DNA of 64,000 nucleotides from Streblospio benedicti (Eukaryota; Annelida; Polychaeta; Spionida; Spionidae), in NCBI GenBank assembly GCA_019095985.1, contig CM032660.1, positions 29,666,468 to 29,730,467 of the forward strand. The letters are read 5' to 3'. Numbering within the stretch: position 1 is the stretch's first letter; each line of letters starts with the position of its first letter. A model generated the notes under the pieces. It was given only the letters and a program-made list of their open reading frames with translations. It searched no databases and was not told the origin of the DNA. Positions 22,765-35,172 of the stretch are shown here, piece after piece. The translations under genes were made by a program, and so were the position numbers.

Positions 22765-25033
22765 CGGACGGTACAATATATACCAGGCAGGGGGGACCGG
22801 TGCATATTGAAAAAAATGTCTGAAAAAGGGTCTCGTCCCATCCTGATGTGATGAAAAGAAATTGATGTCCCATGACCTCTATTCATAAACAAGTCTGTGT
22901 CCCCTCCGATGAATATAAACTTGACTTGTGAGATAAACTTGAATTAACGTTGAGAATTCGCAAAAGGTATAAACGCAATATGATCTATAGAGGTAGTAGA
23001 CAATTTAGCCATTAAAACATATTTTCATTTACATGTGGGATCTATTGTGCTTACAAGTAGTTTATCACAGAATGTGACTATGATGGTTTACACGTATACT
23101 TCCCTTATTAATAAATCATTTATGAATACAAAAAGTGTCACCAAAAGTGACACACAATGTATAACCACGTTAATAACAGTTTTCTATCATCCTTTTGTCA
23201 TGTCACATTTATATTAAAAGAATCACAAACATAAATGATAATGAACCAACATACCATTTCAAATTGTAAGTAATTTTAAACATAATCAACAAACATGTGT
23301 TATGACTAGTCTAACCCGGATAATCTGGTCTCAACCCCTATAATCCTTGTTTGTTTCATTTATTCACAAATGCAGTTTTGTGAGCTTTGAGTTGCTGAAT
23401 TGATTTCTTCACGCCATTTCATCTTTTCGCAGTCACGTCCCTTCTCAGTTTACAGACCTATTAGCACATTTATATTGTGTGTACAAATAAGATGGTGCAT
23501 GACATAATGCGTGTGTTTGCAGATTCATTACATAGAAACGAGCAAATAACGTAATTCATTGGGTCATTGGCTAAAAAATAACTTCTGTTGAAGTCTGATT
23601 GAGGTGCTTTAGCTGAAGAAAAACGTAATGTGGAGGGTTAATTTCTATGTGGGTATGCCTGTACAATGCAAATCTTTGAACATCCTACAATATTGACACT
23701 TAATTATTAATCCTAGCGTACCCAACATTTGCCACATGACCAGCAAGAGGGGTTCACCAAGAAACAAAATGAATATAGTTATATCTCACTATTGAACCTT
23801 CACCTTTTACCCGAACAGAGGCCCAAATTCAGAAAAGTAAGGTTTTTAAGGGATTGTTGTTGTTTTTTCCAGCTTTTATGACACGATGTATTTTGAGTAT
23901 ACCAACATAAAAAACTGAATGAATATTTGAATGTACATTTCTATGTTTTTGTCAAACACATATATTAATATTTTAGTATGGAAATGTTTCTAGGTGGATC
24001 GATTGCTAAAATGTTTAAAACACAAATTATCAATATAACTTTTATTTACGGATTTCTGTTCAGTGTTATAACCATGCATTGATTGTTTACATATAAAGGA
24101 CATACAAAATGTGCATCTACTGTAAAACTAGAATATTTAGTGGCTATTGACTTGTGCAGTTTTCATCTGAATATTATTTTATAACTTTAATTTGCGGTTT
24201 TGTTAAATCCTGGACCCACTTATCATAGGCTATTAAAGTTTGCTGACAAGTTAAGTTTGTGTGCCCAAACAAACCTACTTTTACAGTAATACTGACGCTA
24301 GTTTCATGTTTTAAACCTGTTTTGCTATACATTTTTTTGCAATTTTTATCTTCATTTACATTTTCTCTTTGTTGACTGACATCAATATAATCATTTATCA
24401 TTTTCAAGGTTAAAATTGCTGCAAATACGCATATGTGCCAATTGATAACTTGCTCAAGTATTTATCAGCATTATAGTTTTTTGATAAAAGATCGAGTCAT
24501 ACTATATTTTGTAATTTTTATTTTGGTTTACACCTTTTATACTAAAAAATTGTTCATACGAGTAGTATAAGAAGGGATGTGAAGGTATTGTTGTGTATGT
24601 GGATATGTTTGTGATTACATCTCCAAATGATTTTCTTATATTTTTTAATTAAAACTCACAATTGGTTATCATGTGCTTGTTGTTTATGCCCTGTGGTAGT
24701 TAACAGGACTTCTTGGAAAATCGTTATAAGATAGTTATGTTTGATTCAATATGTGCTACTTCGTTAACAATAGTTGTGGTGCATATAAGGAATCGCATAT
24801 TCACATATAAGTTTCTTTATATTAGCTTAGCACATTGTTACAAAATTATTTTTTTCTACGTTCAATGTCATCCATCTATGACCAAGTGAGATTCCAACAG
24901 CAGAAAAGACTACACATCCCATGCCAAATGAGAATGAAAGATCATCAGGTCCCCCACTTTTCACCTTGAAAAAAGTACATTTCCCCTTACCAAATGCACC
25001 GGTACCCCTGCCTGGTAAATATTGAACCGTCCC
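22765..25033. mobile_element. 2.27-kb non-autonomous DNA transposon with 40-bp inverted ends
   Basis: The left end GGACGGTACAATATATACCA then GGCAGGGGGGACCGGTGCAT (22766 onward) is matched in reverse complement by ATGCACCGGTACCCCTGCC then TGGTAAATATTGAACCGTCC, ending at 25033. The two ends differ at a handful of bases. TAA flanks both sides (22762-22764 and 25034-25036), the target-site size and sequence of PIF/Harbinger elements. The interior is AT-rich with no transposase frame, so it would depend on a partner element. Confidence 0.72.
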
Positions 25034-25036
25034 TAA

Positions 25037-26024
25037 TTAAATAGACTGAGTCATCTTTGAATAATCGCCAGCTTTGGAATAGGACTGTAAACTGAGAACA
25101 CCAGTAGAAAGTGTATTGTGCATACGACCAAATAAAGGATTACTAAGAGAGGAGATGGGAAAGACATGATACTAGGATAATACCACATGAGATAATATAT
25201 TCCTTGATTATTTCCAGGACCCAATCCTACTGTCCGTCATTTAATCATTCAGACTTCGTGTGTCCATCTTTCTACCAAGCAAGTGAATATGCCCGTTGAC
25301 TTACAATATATATGTGATATTGTAATCGAAAACAAATTAAACACCATAAACGAACATGTACAGTGTCCTGTGGAAGGAGACACTCCCGTGACCACATTAT
25401 AATTATGCTGTCCATGGAATAAGTCAGGACATGCTATGCTATATACACGCCTAGCAGAGGATAATCAGTTGATGCATGTAAGTGGCCATGTTATTATGAC
25501 AAGTTCATTTTGTGACAGTCTTTCGAATTTGTGACCATGTCAACAATATGATGATACTTCTGGACGGGATCAAGGCTAGGCAAGTACTGCACACTGTATT
25601 CAATGTTTTGACTTTCAGATATATTCATTGATATACGTTCTAATGTGCTTGTCATATTGTGGTTGTGGTTTGATATCACCGGTCTTGCTGAAGACAGTCG
25701 GAAGGGATTTTCTCCAACATACAATCGCAGCAGTGATACAAATTCAAACTGCTATTTAATGTGTTACACTTAGTCCATTGTAGACCTTCATATTATAAAA
25801 ACATTCTGTGGAGATAATGCACTCTTTGTTCCTTGTGATGGAAAAAACATAGGGTGCATTCGTATAGTCACTCACAAGTGACCAATTACTCCAGGCCCAA
25901 GTTATATTTCTGTCAATTAAGTCAGCCAAAGCAGATTGGTTGCTCATCATAGTGTATAAAAATAGTGTAGACACGATCAACAGCAGTATTTATACACCAA
26001 ACAGCAGCATTCGTGCCTGAATCC
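25037..26024. other. 5' flank of the GPCR gene
   Basis: No exon is recognised. Open frames at 25494-25724 and 25756-25980 (minus strand) are short and lack motifs. The sequence up to 26024 probably holds the promoter and 5' untranslated region of the plus-strand receptor, but no signal stands out. Confidence 0.35.
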
Positions 26025-27025
26025 ATGATGGGTCCATTTCATAATAGCACAATAATACCGAGCGCACATTCTGACAACTATTCTGCCAACCATTCTCACT
26101 ACTATTCTGACGAGTATTCTGACTACTCGTGTCTGTATCATGACATCTTTGACCCCATCATCAATGGCTTGGTTGGAAGTTTTGGCCTCTTTGGCAATAC
26201 ACTTTCCATCGTGGTGTTGCAGCTAGATAAAAACCGACAGAGAGTGGCAACACTTTTGCTACAGGTTCTGGCCATGTGGGATAACATCTTTATTGTCAAT
26301 CAAATCTTAGATGAATATGATGTAATATTTCTACATGATTATATATTTGTCATGGTTGTACCAGTATACTATATATCCCACATGTACTCTGTGTGGGTGA
26401 CAGTGCTTATTGCCTTCAACAGGTACATTGCCATCTGCCACCCTTTCAAGGTGCATAATGGTGCACAATGAAGAAAACATGTCTGCAACTTGTGTTGCTC
26501 TTTATATGTATCCTCACATATTGCATACCAGTTTACATTAAGCTGTTTAACTGGACGCAAAAGAGATTAGAAGAGTGGCTGACTTCAGACCTATTCATTA
26601 TTGGCCACAGTGTTATTTCGGACAGCATCTTTCTATATGCTGGACCATTCTTGATTCTCGGCATCTTTAATACTTGCATTTGCCAAGAATTGTGGAGGGC
26701 ATCTCGAAACCGAGAGATCATGAATCCCCAACAATCCGAACAGTCAAAGGATGACAAGAATGTCACAGTCATCATGGTCGTTATCATGGTCATCTGTTGT
26801 CTTTGTCACTTTCCATATATTGTTTGCATGATCATCATGGCACATTTTCAATCAAAGTTTTATATGTGCTCACCAGTAGATATTTTTCTCAGTCTCTCTC
26901 GTATACTGTTTGTTGTGAATTCTGCAGTGAATTTCATTGTCTACTGCCTTGTACGAAAGCAATTCCGAGCACGAATGTGGGCATGTTTACAATGTAAGAG
27001 AAACCCGCTTTCTGATTCTGGTTAG
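26025..27025 (+). pseudogene. intronless rhodopsin-family GPCR (peptide-receptor-like), broken by one frameshift
   Basis: The first ATG in frame is 26025. The first frame (to 26471) holds an N-terminus with several N-x-S/T sites, TM1 with FGNTLSIVV, TM2 with LLLQVLAMWDNIF, and TM3 ending FNRYIAICHPF (the DRY position, here NRY). It stops at GGTGCACAATGA. The next frame, 26468-27025, continues with TM4 (CLQLVLLFICILTY), TM5 (AGPFLILGIFNT), TM6 (VIMVVIMVICCLCHFPYIV), TM7 with NSAVNFIVY in place of NPxxY, and a short tail with CLQC. Together the pieces cover all seven helices at normal spacing (about 330 residues). The stop TGA overlaps the next ATG, but no intron fits in the 20 bases available. 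It is therefore a recent pseudogene or a one-base sequence error. The motif set resembles FMRFamide-type and other amine/peptide receptors of invertebrate deuterostomes; the ligand is unknown. Confidence 0.75.
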
Positions 27026-27479
27026 AAGTAAATTTCTACCCCTCTAACCCAACGACAGACACTTTAGGTGTTTGCAAATAAGAATTTGATACTGTACAAA
27101 TATATCAACTTGCCACTTATATATATATATCAACTTGGAAGAACCACATCATTCTGTATCGTCTTATCATATTCTGTCACAGTGCAAAGCCAACAGCATC
27201 ATTCCAGCATCAAACTTCTAAAGATGCTGTTGGACTAGATATTAAAAAACTGTTTAGTTTTGAATGGCCGTGTATTGAAATGGTAAACAAATTTTTATCC
27301 TCCTCCAACACACTAACCTTGTTCTACATGTTGCACTAACAGAGCATCATAACACCCTGGCTGATTATTTATGCGCTGGAAACGTCTTACACAATGCTTC
27401 CATCTAGGGGAAAACAAAACTAACTTAAACCCTGATTAATGTTGTACAAATGTAAACAAATACATATTTATTACCTCTA

Positions 27480-28280
27480 CTGGTATATGTTATTCGTAAT
27501 ATAGGAGAATTCGCCCAAAGTGTTGCAAATTACCTAATTACATATATGTAAATTTATAATATAAATACTTTACTGTTTATCATATTGATATGAAATAAAT
27601 GTACATATGTGTGCAATATAATACCTATACAGGTGTTTTGTAAGAGTTAATGCTACGTGACCCCAAATTAAGAAATATATTATTTAATATGAAGTCTTCA
27701 GTTATATGTTTTTGTAACTATTTATGCTAATTGATCCTTTGTTAATGTTTTGCAAATGTAAAAAATATTACGTAGAATGCATCGTTCATTAAGTCTATAT
27801 TATACGTTATTTGTAACATAGCAGGTTTGGCTTAGAAAATCCGTGTCCTATATTTTTAATGTTACAAATGATGGTTACATCTATGAAATTAGTGTTACTT
27901 GTTGCAATATGATATTTTACTATATGTTTATCTATATGGAATAAATGTTATACATGTATGGAATACAACAATTATACAGGTGTTTTGTAAGTGTTAATGC
28001 TACTTCGCCAAATAATATATATATAATAATGTTATACAAATCTTTAAGACATATGTACTAGTACATTGTTTGATTATTAAGTATACAGTTTTATATAATT
28101 TGACGTACAGATTTAGGTGTCCTAAATGTTTCAAATTACACACGAATTGTTAAATCTATGCAGTAAGTATTATTGTTGCAATATCCATATTTTACCGTAT
28201 CTTATACTAACATGAAATAATGGTATACATTTATGCAATATGATTCATGTGTTTTAAGTGTATTTGATGCTTCAATTGTC
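27480..28280. repeat. degenerate tandem repeat, three copies of about 270-340 bp
   Basis: The words GAAATAA(A)TG...ATACA...TGCAATAT followed by CAGGTGTTTTGTAAG(A/T)GTTAATGCTAC recur near 27590-27660 and 27935-28010. A weaker version (ATGTGTTTTAAGTGTATTTGATGCT) lies near 28245. TTGCAATAT(G)...TATTTTAC(T/C)(A/G)TAT words also line up. It is AT-rich and non-coding. Confidence 0.5.
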
Positions 28281-28719
28281 ATATTATTTTCACTTATTCT
28301 ATAGCATTTTGCTTACATATACAGCTCATAACAAATGTATAGATAAGATACACTTTCAATAAGTTTTGGAAAACCTACTGAAGCTTTCAACCACTACTGT
28401 AGTCTTGTTCACAATGACACCAATATGAATTTTCACTATGAACATACACGATGGCCTAGTTATTTAAATAATCAACAGAAAACCATTTGAATCGACGAAG
28501 TTTGCCTCCATCTTATCGAGGTAACTCCGCTTTGCCCCGGTGAAACAACGGAACCACAGCATGCAGACAACATAATTACGGCGCTGCCACATAAGTTTTC
28601 AAAACTAACCTTGTCTTTTTTAAATATTTGGATGGTAGGACCACTGTAACACAATTTTTGTTCCAACCGGAAATTGGAAAAATTCCAACGTTACCATGGT
28701 GTAGAGTATACGTAGCTAT

Positions 28720-29170
28720 TGCGCCCGGGGGGCACTTCCCTTGATATCAGATCGGGATGCCCCCCCCCCCCACCCCCATTTTTGGTTTCCAATTTCATAG
28801 CTAACTTTCACCAGAAAAAGCTATTTCAAAGTTGGCAAACATTTCAATATGACAAATATTTCGAAGCTGTCATTAGAATTACACCCCCACTTCCAAGCAG
28901 TTCAAATGAGTGGAAAATAAAACATAAACATGGCAAATGAGGAGCGTGGGATGCGAAGACAGGTACTCTACAGCTGCTGTCCTAACGTAGAGTTTTCATA
29001 GCTTCTGGGTATCACAAAATGCCATTTCATAGCTGCTGGACAGTGAAAGTTAGATATTCATAGCTGCTAGTGAGGGTGAACGAGGTGGGTCATTCGGGGG
29101 GAGCATACCCGTCGACCGATATATGGAAGTGCCGCCCCCCCCCCCCCCCCCCCCCCGCCCCTCCCGAAAT
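28720..29170. repeat. repeat element bounded by inverted CACTTCC / C-run ends
   Basis: CCCGGGGGGCACTTCCCTTG at the left and ATGGAAGTGCCGCCCCCC at the right are imperfect inverted ends of a segment of about 450 bp. Poly-C runs of 13 and about 22 bases lie at the margins. It is probably a MITE-like family; no target-site duplication can be read through the homopolymers. Confidence 0.4.
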
Positions 29171-30431
29171 GGCGCCTTCACCCAGAAATCACAACTGACT
29201 TTTTGATGGTGGTGTCCCAGAGAAACGTCATCAGCGGAGATTTTTTCTATGTGGTGGTTTCCATGGCACATTAGCTAATTTGGGGGGTTAGACGACCCAG
29301 CACATAATTACATGTCGCAACATGACGACTCCTCTGATATACATGATGTTGACAAATAATGACAGCGTACCCTGCCTACTTTTTTCACAAAGACTATTGT
29401 ATACACATCAGTCTGCAATCTGGCACTGTGTCCATATATCTCACTCAGATTATGTAGAATAGGTGTTTGAGTCTATTTTAATAAAAAGCAAAACGAGACC
29501 GCTTCAAAGCGGAGCTACCATGTCCCAAACTTGTGTTGCCATGCTGTCATGCATTGTATGGTGATATAGAAATATGAGACTTGTACAGAAATTGGTAGTG
29601 TTTGGAGCAAAATCATAGCCAGAGAGTTTGATGGAGCAAAATTTCTCATGACCAGCCCATTGTTATCTAAGTGTTCTACAACACTAGAGACTTGTAAGGT
29701 AAAACTTTTCATGCAGAAGCCCAATATATTAGTTCACCTGATGGGCATATTACATGAGAAATATAAGTCTTTTAAGTAAGAAAACAAAAGCAATTTTCAT
29801 GAACTTACTGCTTGGAATCGGTGAAACATTCGAACTAACGGCTGTTTTGGTCACTACTAACCCTACTTCCGGGGTTTTGTTCATCATACAGCCTCGAGAT
29901 AGCGAGTTTCCACTGCAGTTGTTGCACTGTACAATGAGCTACAATCAAGACAATAGACAGTGCACCGCTTGATCCATTATAGGCTGATGTATCAATTACG
30001 TCACTAATGCACGAGTATTGTGTGTGTGTGTGACTGTCCCGGTGATGCCTTCATATCCCAACACGTTATTAGGTGCCACCCCGCTCATCATGATTCATAC
30101 CACTGTGCAGGGATAGCCGAAAGCAGGTATAGGCCTACCCTTTGGGGTTTGTGAATTATTGTTACGTTTGTGGTGAAGGTCGCGCGCATTGCCTGTTGGC
30201 TGTGCTAATAAAGTCGGGTTCCCTTTTGTATCAGGGGTTCTTATACCAGCAGTCAAGTGCAAACTCTTCCTGTAAAAATTGTGGAATAACTTTCATGCAA
30301 AATGCAGTAAAAACAAACAACATACTCTAAATGTACTCGTGCACGTGGTGTGGTTTACAGTGACAGTTTGATTGCTAAATAGGTGAGATTTAAAGTTGGT
30401 TTCATCACTAGGAAATACAAGCTCCATCAAA

Positions 30432-32177
30432 ATGGATATGACCAGCAATGACGTAGTTGTTGGCAAGCTGGAGGTTTTACAACATGAAGTCAAGCAACTG
30501 CGAGGCTGGGTTCTTAAAATCGAGCAAAGACTGTGCTCAAAAACGTCACAAGAAACCCAGACAGACAACGAGAACGTTATGCCAGATTACAGCTCCAGTT
30601 TTACTGAGTATGCTCAAAATTCAACTTGCCATGGGATTAGTTACATATTCGCAGAAGACAGGATATACTTCAGAAAGTGTCTCTGGCTCATATTCTGCCT
30701 GACATGCTTTTCTGCGTACTTGTTTTTTGCTTCAAGTGCCGTTATGAGATACCGTAGGAACCCCACTTCTAGCAGTTTTGAGCTGATTAATGAGGACGTT
30801 ATGGATTTCCCGGCTTTCACCATCTGTCATTCAAATAAAGTGAAAAAATCCTACATTGAGGATATGTGGGCTCAGGGAGTGTTCATACCCAGGAGTTTTG
30901 ACTTGGATCAGGACTACTTTGACTTCATTAAACAGCAAGTGTGGGCTAGGGGGCTTGCGTTTGGGATAACTGGAGGACGTGATGGCTCTCTTGATGAGCA
31001 CGCTGTGATGTTTTATTTGCGTAATAGTGGCTTACTGGAAAGCATTGCACAAAATATGACACAAAATGAAACTGGGCAATTGGTGGAATATGCCATGAAT
31101 ATGGTGAAAGATGGCTCCTTAGAAATTGATCTTAGAGAAAACATGAAGTTTCTTAATTACACCTCTTTTTGTAATATACTTGAAGTACGCAAAGAAAACG
31201 TGAAGTGTAAGGAACTTGTACGCGAGAAGTTGCAGTATGATTTAGAGCTGGCCTACAAAGGAGGACACTCTGCCAGTGAGTTGCTCCCCTGGTTAGAGTC
31301 CAAATGTGCCAATTTTCATATCAATTATGAGCGACCGATTTTTCTGTCATGTGACATCACCAGCTATATAGACTCCACCATGGGGCAATGCCACACTCTC
31401 AAATTTCTCAACAATGGAACACGAGCTTCAGCATCCAGGAAGAACTACTTCAATTTCATTGAATTTGAGATGTTTTTAAATCTCTCTGAATTTGTACCGC
31501 GATGGAACATTCGACGAACGGCTGATATCTTCATACTTTTCCACGATGAAGACATCGTTAGCATGGCGCTTCCACATGCCGTAATGGAAACCGGCTGGAC
31601 TTACGACATTGGAACAGACAAGACCATTAGGACGACCCTCTCATCCCCTTACACTGACTGCGTGGACACCAACAGTAGCGCATTCACCAACCCTCTTAAG
31701 TACCACAACTATTCGTACGACAACTGCCGCAAGGAGTGCGAGAACGCAGCTCTGATTGACCAATGCCACTGCCGAGGAATAGGAATCCCAGACGACAACC
31801 ACCCTCCGTGCTCCCCCAGTGATCTCCTGCACTGTGAGCCAGCAAACCAATACCTGGAGTGCCCCGCGTGCAAGCGCAAGTGCTCCCAAGTGAAGTACCT
31901 CACAAACCATTTTAAGTTGGAGAGGAACCTGAAAGGCGACCGTGTCAAGTTCGTGCTGAACTTCAAGGAGCTGGCGTATTCTCACATCCGCCAGGTGGCT
32001 GCCTACCCGTCAGAGTCGTTGTTCGGAGACCTGGGCGGCAACCTGGGGCTGTTCATGGGAGCCAGTCTACTCTCCGTCATGGAGCTAGTCGACTTGGCCG
32101 TGATGGCGGCGTGGAGGAGAGGGCAGGTCAGGCGAGCGGTGACGTCAGATGTAGGAGGGGAGAGAGGGGCACGTTGA
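30432..32177 (+). CDS. ENaC/ASIC (degenerin) family sodium channel, single exon
   Basis: The 581-residue open frame starts at ATG 30432. The frame extends a little upstream without another ATG. An N-terminal segment (about residues 12-35) has heptad spacing and may form a coiled coil, which is unusual for the family. It is followed by the gating HG motif (about 67-68), TM1 (about 83-105), the post-TM1 signature DFPAFTICHSN, and a large cysteine-rich extracellular loop with N-glycosylation sites (PYTDCVD, YDNCRKECENAALIDQCHCR, CPACKRKC). The pre-TM2 sequence ESLFGDLGGNLGLFMG leads into the selectivity-filter residues GAS (about 543-545) and TM2. A short arginine-rich tail ends the protein. Length and order are normal for trimeric, amiloride-type Na+ channels of the plasma membrane, which open to protons, peptides or force. 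Which stimulus applies here cannot be told. AATAAA at 32328-32333 follows the stop. The last 29 codons recur beyond a gap at 35273. Confidence 0.93.
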   Translation: MDMTSNDVVVGKLEVLQHEVKQLRGWVLKIEQRLCSKTSQETQTDNENVMPDYSSSFTEYAQNSTCHGISYIFAEDRIYFRKCLWLIFCLTCFSAYLFFASSAVMRYRRNPTSSSFELINEDVMDFPAFTICHSNKVKKSYIEDMWAQGVFIPRSFDLDQDYFDFIKQQVWARGLAFGITGGRDGSLDEHAVMFYLRNSGLLESIAQNMTQNETGQLVEYAMNMVKDGSLEIDLRENMKFLNYTSFCNILEVRKENVKCKELVREKLQYDLELAYKGGHSASELLPWLESKCANFHINYERPIFLSCDITSYIDSTMGQCHTLKFLNNGTRASASRKNYFNFIEFEMFLNLSEFVPRWNIRRTADIFILFHDEDIVSMALPHAVMETGWTYDIGTDKTIRTTLSSPYTDCVDTNSSAFTNPLKYHNYSYDNCRKECENAALIDQCHCRGIGIPDDNHPPCSPSDLLHCEPANQYLECPACKRKCSQVKYLTNHFKLERNLKGDRVKFVLNFKELAYSHIRQVAAYPSESLFGDLGGNLGLFMGASLLSVMELVDLAVMAAWRRGQVRRAVTSDVGGERGAR

Positions 32178-32391
32178 TTCATTGTACGTGCTTCAGCTAT
32201 GTAGGCTAAATTGTTTGCAGTAATATTATTCATGAGAAATATATGCTTGGATAATGGAATGTTACGTTACAGCCTACAGTATGTGTTCGGTAATAGATAT
32301 TACGGTAAAAATGGATGCATTTCTGTCAATAAACATACTATTATAGATATCTAGCATTCAGGTACGCTGTTTCTAGATACATGGTGATTTC

Positions 32392-32785
32392 CCGGTGGGG
32401 GGGGTTCTTCTGTACATACGTATTACACCTATTCTATGCCCAAGTGACCCTCTTTTTCACAGCACCTTTGACTAGCATTTTTGGCCAAAGCCGCACTTTT
32501 TTCACCCTGAAACCCAGCACCTCAGCACTTTTACAGTGAAACTACTGATTGAATGTCTTGATCCTTGATAAAAACACTAATTGTCTACAGTTATTACCAG
32601 TTTTTTAACCCTGCAGTGTATACATGTTTATATCTCATGTCTTTTGACCCCGCAAAAATAATTTGATCAGCTCTTTAGACCCTAATTTTATGGCCGTGAT
32701 TAGCACTTTAGCCCTTCAAAATGAGGCGCGGGCTGTGGAGCCCCACCATTTTAACCCCCATGTGCCCCCTCCCCCGGGGGTGTTT
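32392..32785. repeat. C/G-run-bounded repeat insertion specific to copy 1
   Basis: CCCGGTGGGGGGGG at the left and CCCCCTCCCCCGGGGG at the right are inverted ends around AT-rich sequence with GACCC words. Copy 2 has a different element at the corresponding place (35614-36097). It is non-coding. Confidence 0.5.
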
Positions 32786-33926
32786 TAAAAGGCCAGCTCT
32801 CTTGTTTACTTAGGGGTGTCATTGTGTAGAAATATCACCTTCAAGCTAGTGTTTTTGGATATCAATGGGAGCTCAAAGTGAGTCCACGAAGATCATCAGT
32901 ACTGTCATTCTGAAATAGGACAGTTTGCATTATGACTCTCCATTTTATGTCTGTCTTTCAAATTAACGACAGTGTAAATTAATGGAAATGGTCGAGAATC
33001 ATCTACATTTGATCATGGATTGCACGTACTGTGTACATGCATAGGTTTTAACATCACAATCATTACACCTAACTTTTTGCACGCCAATAATATTTAAAAA
33101 AAAAACAAAGTGACGTTGACCTCTGATTGTCATTTATGGTTACCAGGGATGTTCTTGTACACCTAATTTACTGAACAACACAGTCTCGGCAATAAATAAT
33201 TTTATTTACATAAGTACTTGATTATTTACAATTACCCTCACATTTACATGTACGTTTTGCCAATGTGTGATTGACATGTGTGTGGTTGACAACGTGTAGG
33301 TGATTTGTATAACATGCCACGTGTGGTAGGGTTACACGATACCAACAAAACATTCTATATTGTACAATCTTTCTATTTCACAAACGTATACATTTTAATC
33401 CAGGTATTAAGAAAGAAAAGAACAACTTTAAATTGATATTATGAATCATTTTTCTGTTAAAATCATTATTTTAGACAGAAAACTGATGATGTCATGATGG
33501 TATTTAAGAAAAGAAGATATACTATTCACACACACCTTATAAAACCATACTCAATACATTAATTACTCAGTTGTGAACCTGGCTAACATTATCATTCACA
33601 ATGTAACAGCAAATCTTAGTCTTTGGTTATGATACTACTATGTCTATATCCACAAAATGTCAATGTCTTAGCTTAAACTAGCAGATCCAGATTTGGGGGT
33701 TAGGGGGTTTAGCACAGAGGGACCTAAGAGTTTTTCTGCATTTGATCGACCGTGGATATGCAACAATCTCATGAATATGAAATATTAAGATCTGCCAGAA
33801 ATTTATTAAAAAAAACATGTAGGATCTGCCTATAAATTATACAGCACATTTCAAACCACAGCACAATCAAAGTTTATTCAGATTTCAAGAGCTTGTAATC
33901 CAATTCATTGTTCGGTTTTTCCTCTT

Positions 33927-33950
33927 TTTTTTTTTTTTTTTTTTTTTATT
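33927..33950. repeat. poly-T run
   Basis: About 24 T in copy 1, against 8 T in the corresponding place of copy 2 (near 37362). Length difference between duplicated blocks. Confidence 0.8.
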
Positions 33951-34139
33951 GAAGATTGCACTTTAATGTCGGTGAAAGCATCGGTGAACATATAAATGTA
34001 GGATGATTACGTGATGGTTAGAACATCACTCACACCTATAGTATTATCCTAAATATATCCACATAATGCACACTAGTAGATATAAATTATATCATCTTCC
34101 CAACTCAGTGGGTTAAGTCTTGTGGTATTAAACGAGTTT

Positions 34140-34315
34140 TAGGTTCCATAGCATAACGTCCATAGCAACCAACTATAGCGTCCATAGCAACCAACTATAG
34201 CGCCCGGCAACCAACTATATCGCCCATACCAACCAAAATAATCCCCCATAGCAACCAACTATAACGTCCGTAGCAACCAATTATAACGTCCATAGCAACC
34301 AACTGTAAATGCCAT
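34140..34315. repeat. minisatellite (CCATAGCAACCAACTATAGC)n, copy 1
   Basis: About eight imperfect units of 19-24 bases built on (G/C)CCATAGCAACCAACTATA, with variants GTCCGTAGCAACCAATTATA and GCCCGGCAACCAACTATA. The same array with nearly the same unit order is at 37575-37745, so it predates the block duplication. Confidence 0.85.
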
Positions 34316-35172
34316 TACAGCATCATTGTCTGCATAGTCATGATAGTAGGCATCACAATATGGTTAATGGCTAAATCAACTCAATATCAATGTCATATGT
34401 GTTTGACCAGCTATGTATATTAGGCCTATAGCTGTCCATAGAAAAGTGTTAGATCACTGCTCACGCATAACAATTATGTATGTATATTGATCTTCCATGA
34501 AAATCTGTGTCTTCTTATACATAATTTTACACAATCCATATTCTATAATGTCTTTTTTCCCACGGCTTGATGAGTTCATTGAACTACGATTTGGTAACAT
34601 AACCTGTCAGTTTGCCATGGATACAGATCCTGACGCTCTGTACAACGTCTACATATTTAGTAGATGTGCAAATGTGGTGTGACGTCATCATCTCGTCATG
34701 GTCATGTGACTTTGGTGTGCCATCTCGCGGTACATGCAGTCAGACACAGAACCACGACTGCAACAAAAAAAATAGACAGTATAACAGTATTTTTTCATTA
34801 ACAGAAAATCTGATGCTTGACTTATCATGGCTGCATGTATTAAGTTTATCTACTTGACCTATTTCCCACGCGTAATTTTACGTCTCTGGTATGCTGACCC
34901 CCATTAGGCCTACTGGGGGAATGTATTTAACGTTTGCAAGTTTTACCTAACAATAACAATAACAAATCAAAATATTACGGATGGAACGTCGCGTATATCG
35001 CTTAGTTTGTTTCAATTCTTATCTGTGGTCACGTGGTAAACGGCCTCTTGTTGGTTTTCAAGATGGCCAATGCTTGGCATTGGTCCATAATTCAAGGAAG
35101 TGCAAACAAATTCCTCGTACGTTATTGCAGACGCCCTTAAGAAAAATAAAACAAACGACTTTGAGAATAAAT

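Larger units (their letters stand above)
27026..30431. other. intergenic stretch between GPCR and channel
   Basis: No exon is recognised. It contains a three-copy degenerate tandem repeat (27480-28280), a C-run-bounded repeat element (28720-29170) and a 5' flank for the channel gene. AATAAA at about 27594 could end the GPCR transcript. Confidence 0.4.
32091..35172. repeat. duplicated block, copy 1 (channel 3' end plus flank)
   Basis: From GACTTGGCCGTGATGG in TM2 of the channel to GAGAATAAAT just before the N gap, this block matches 35273-38600 in order. The first 141 bases are identical and the rest differs by scattered substitutions and indels. Copy 1 alone carries a C/G-run-bounded insertion at about 32392-32785. 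It is cut exactly by the gap, as expected if two haplotypes or misjoined contigs were placed side by side. Confidence 0.85.
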
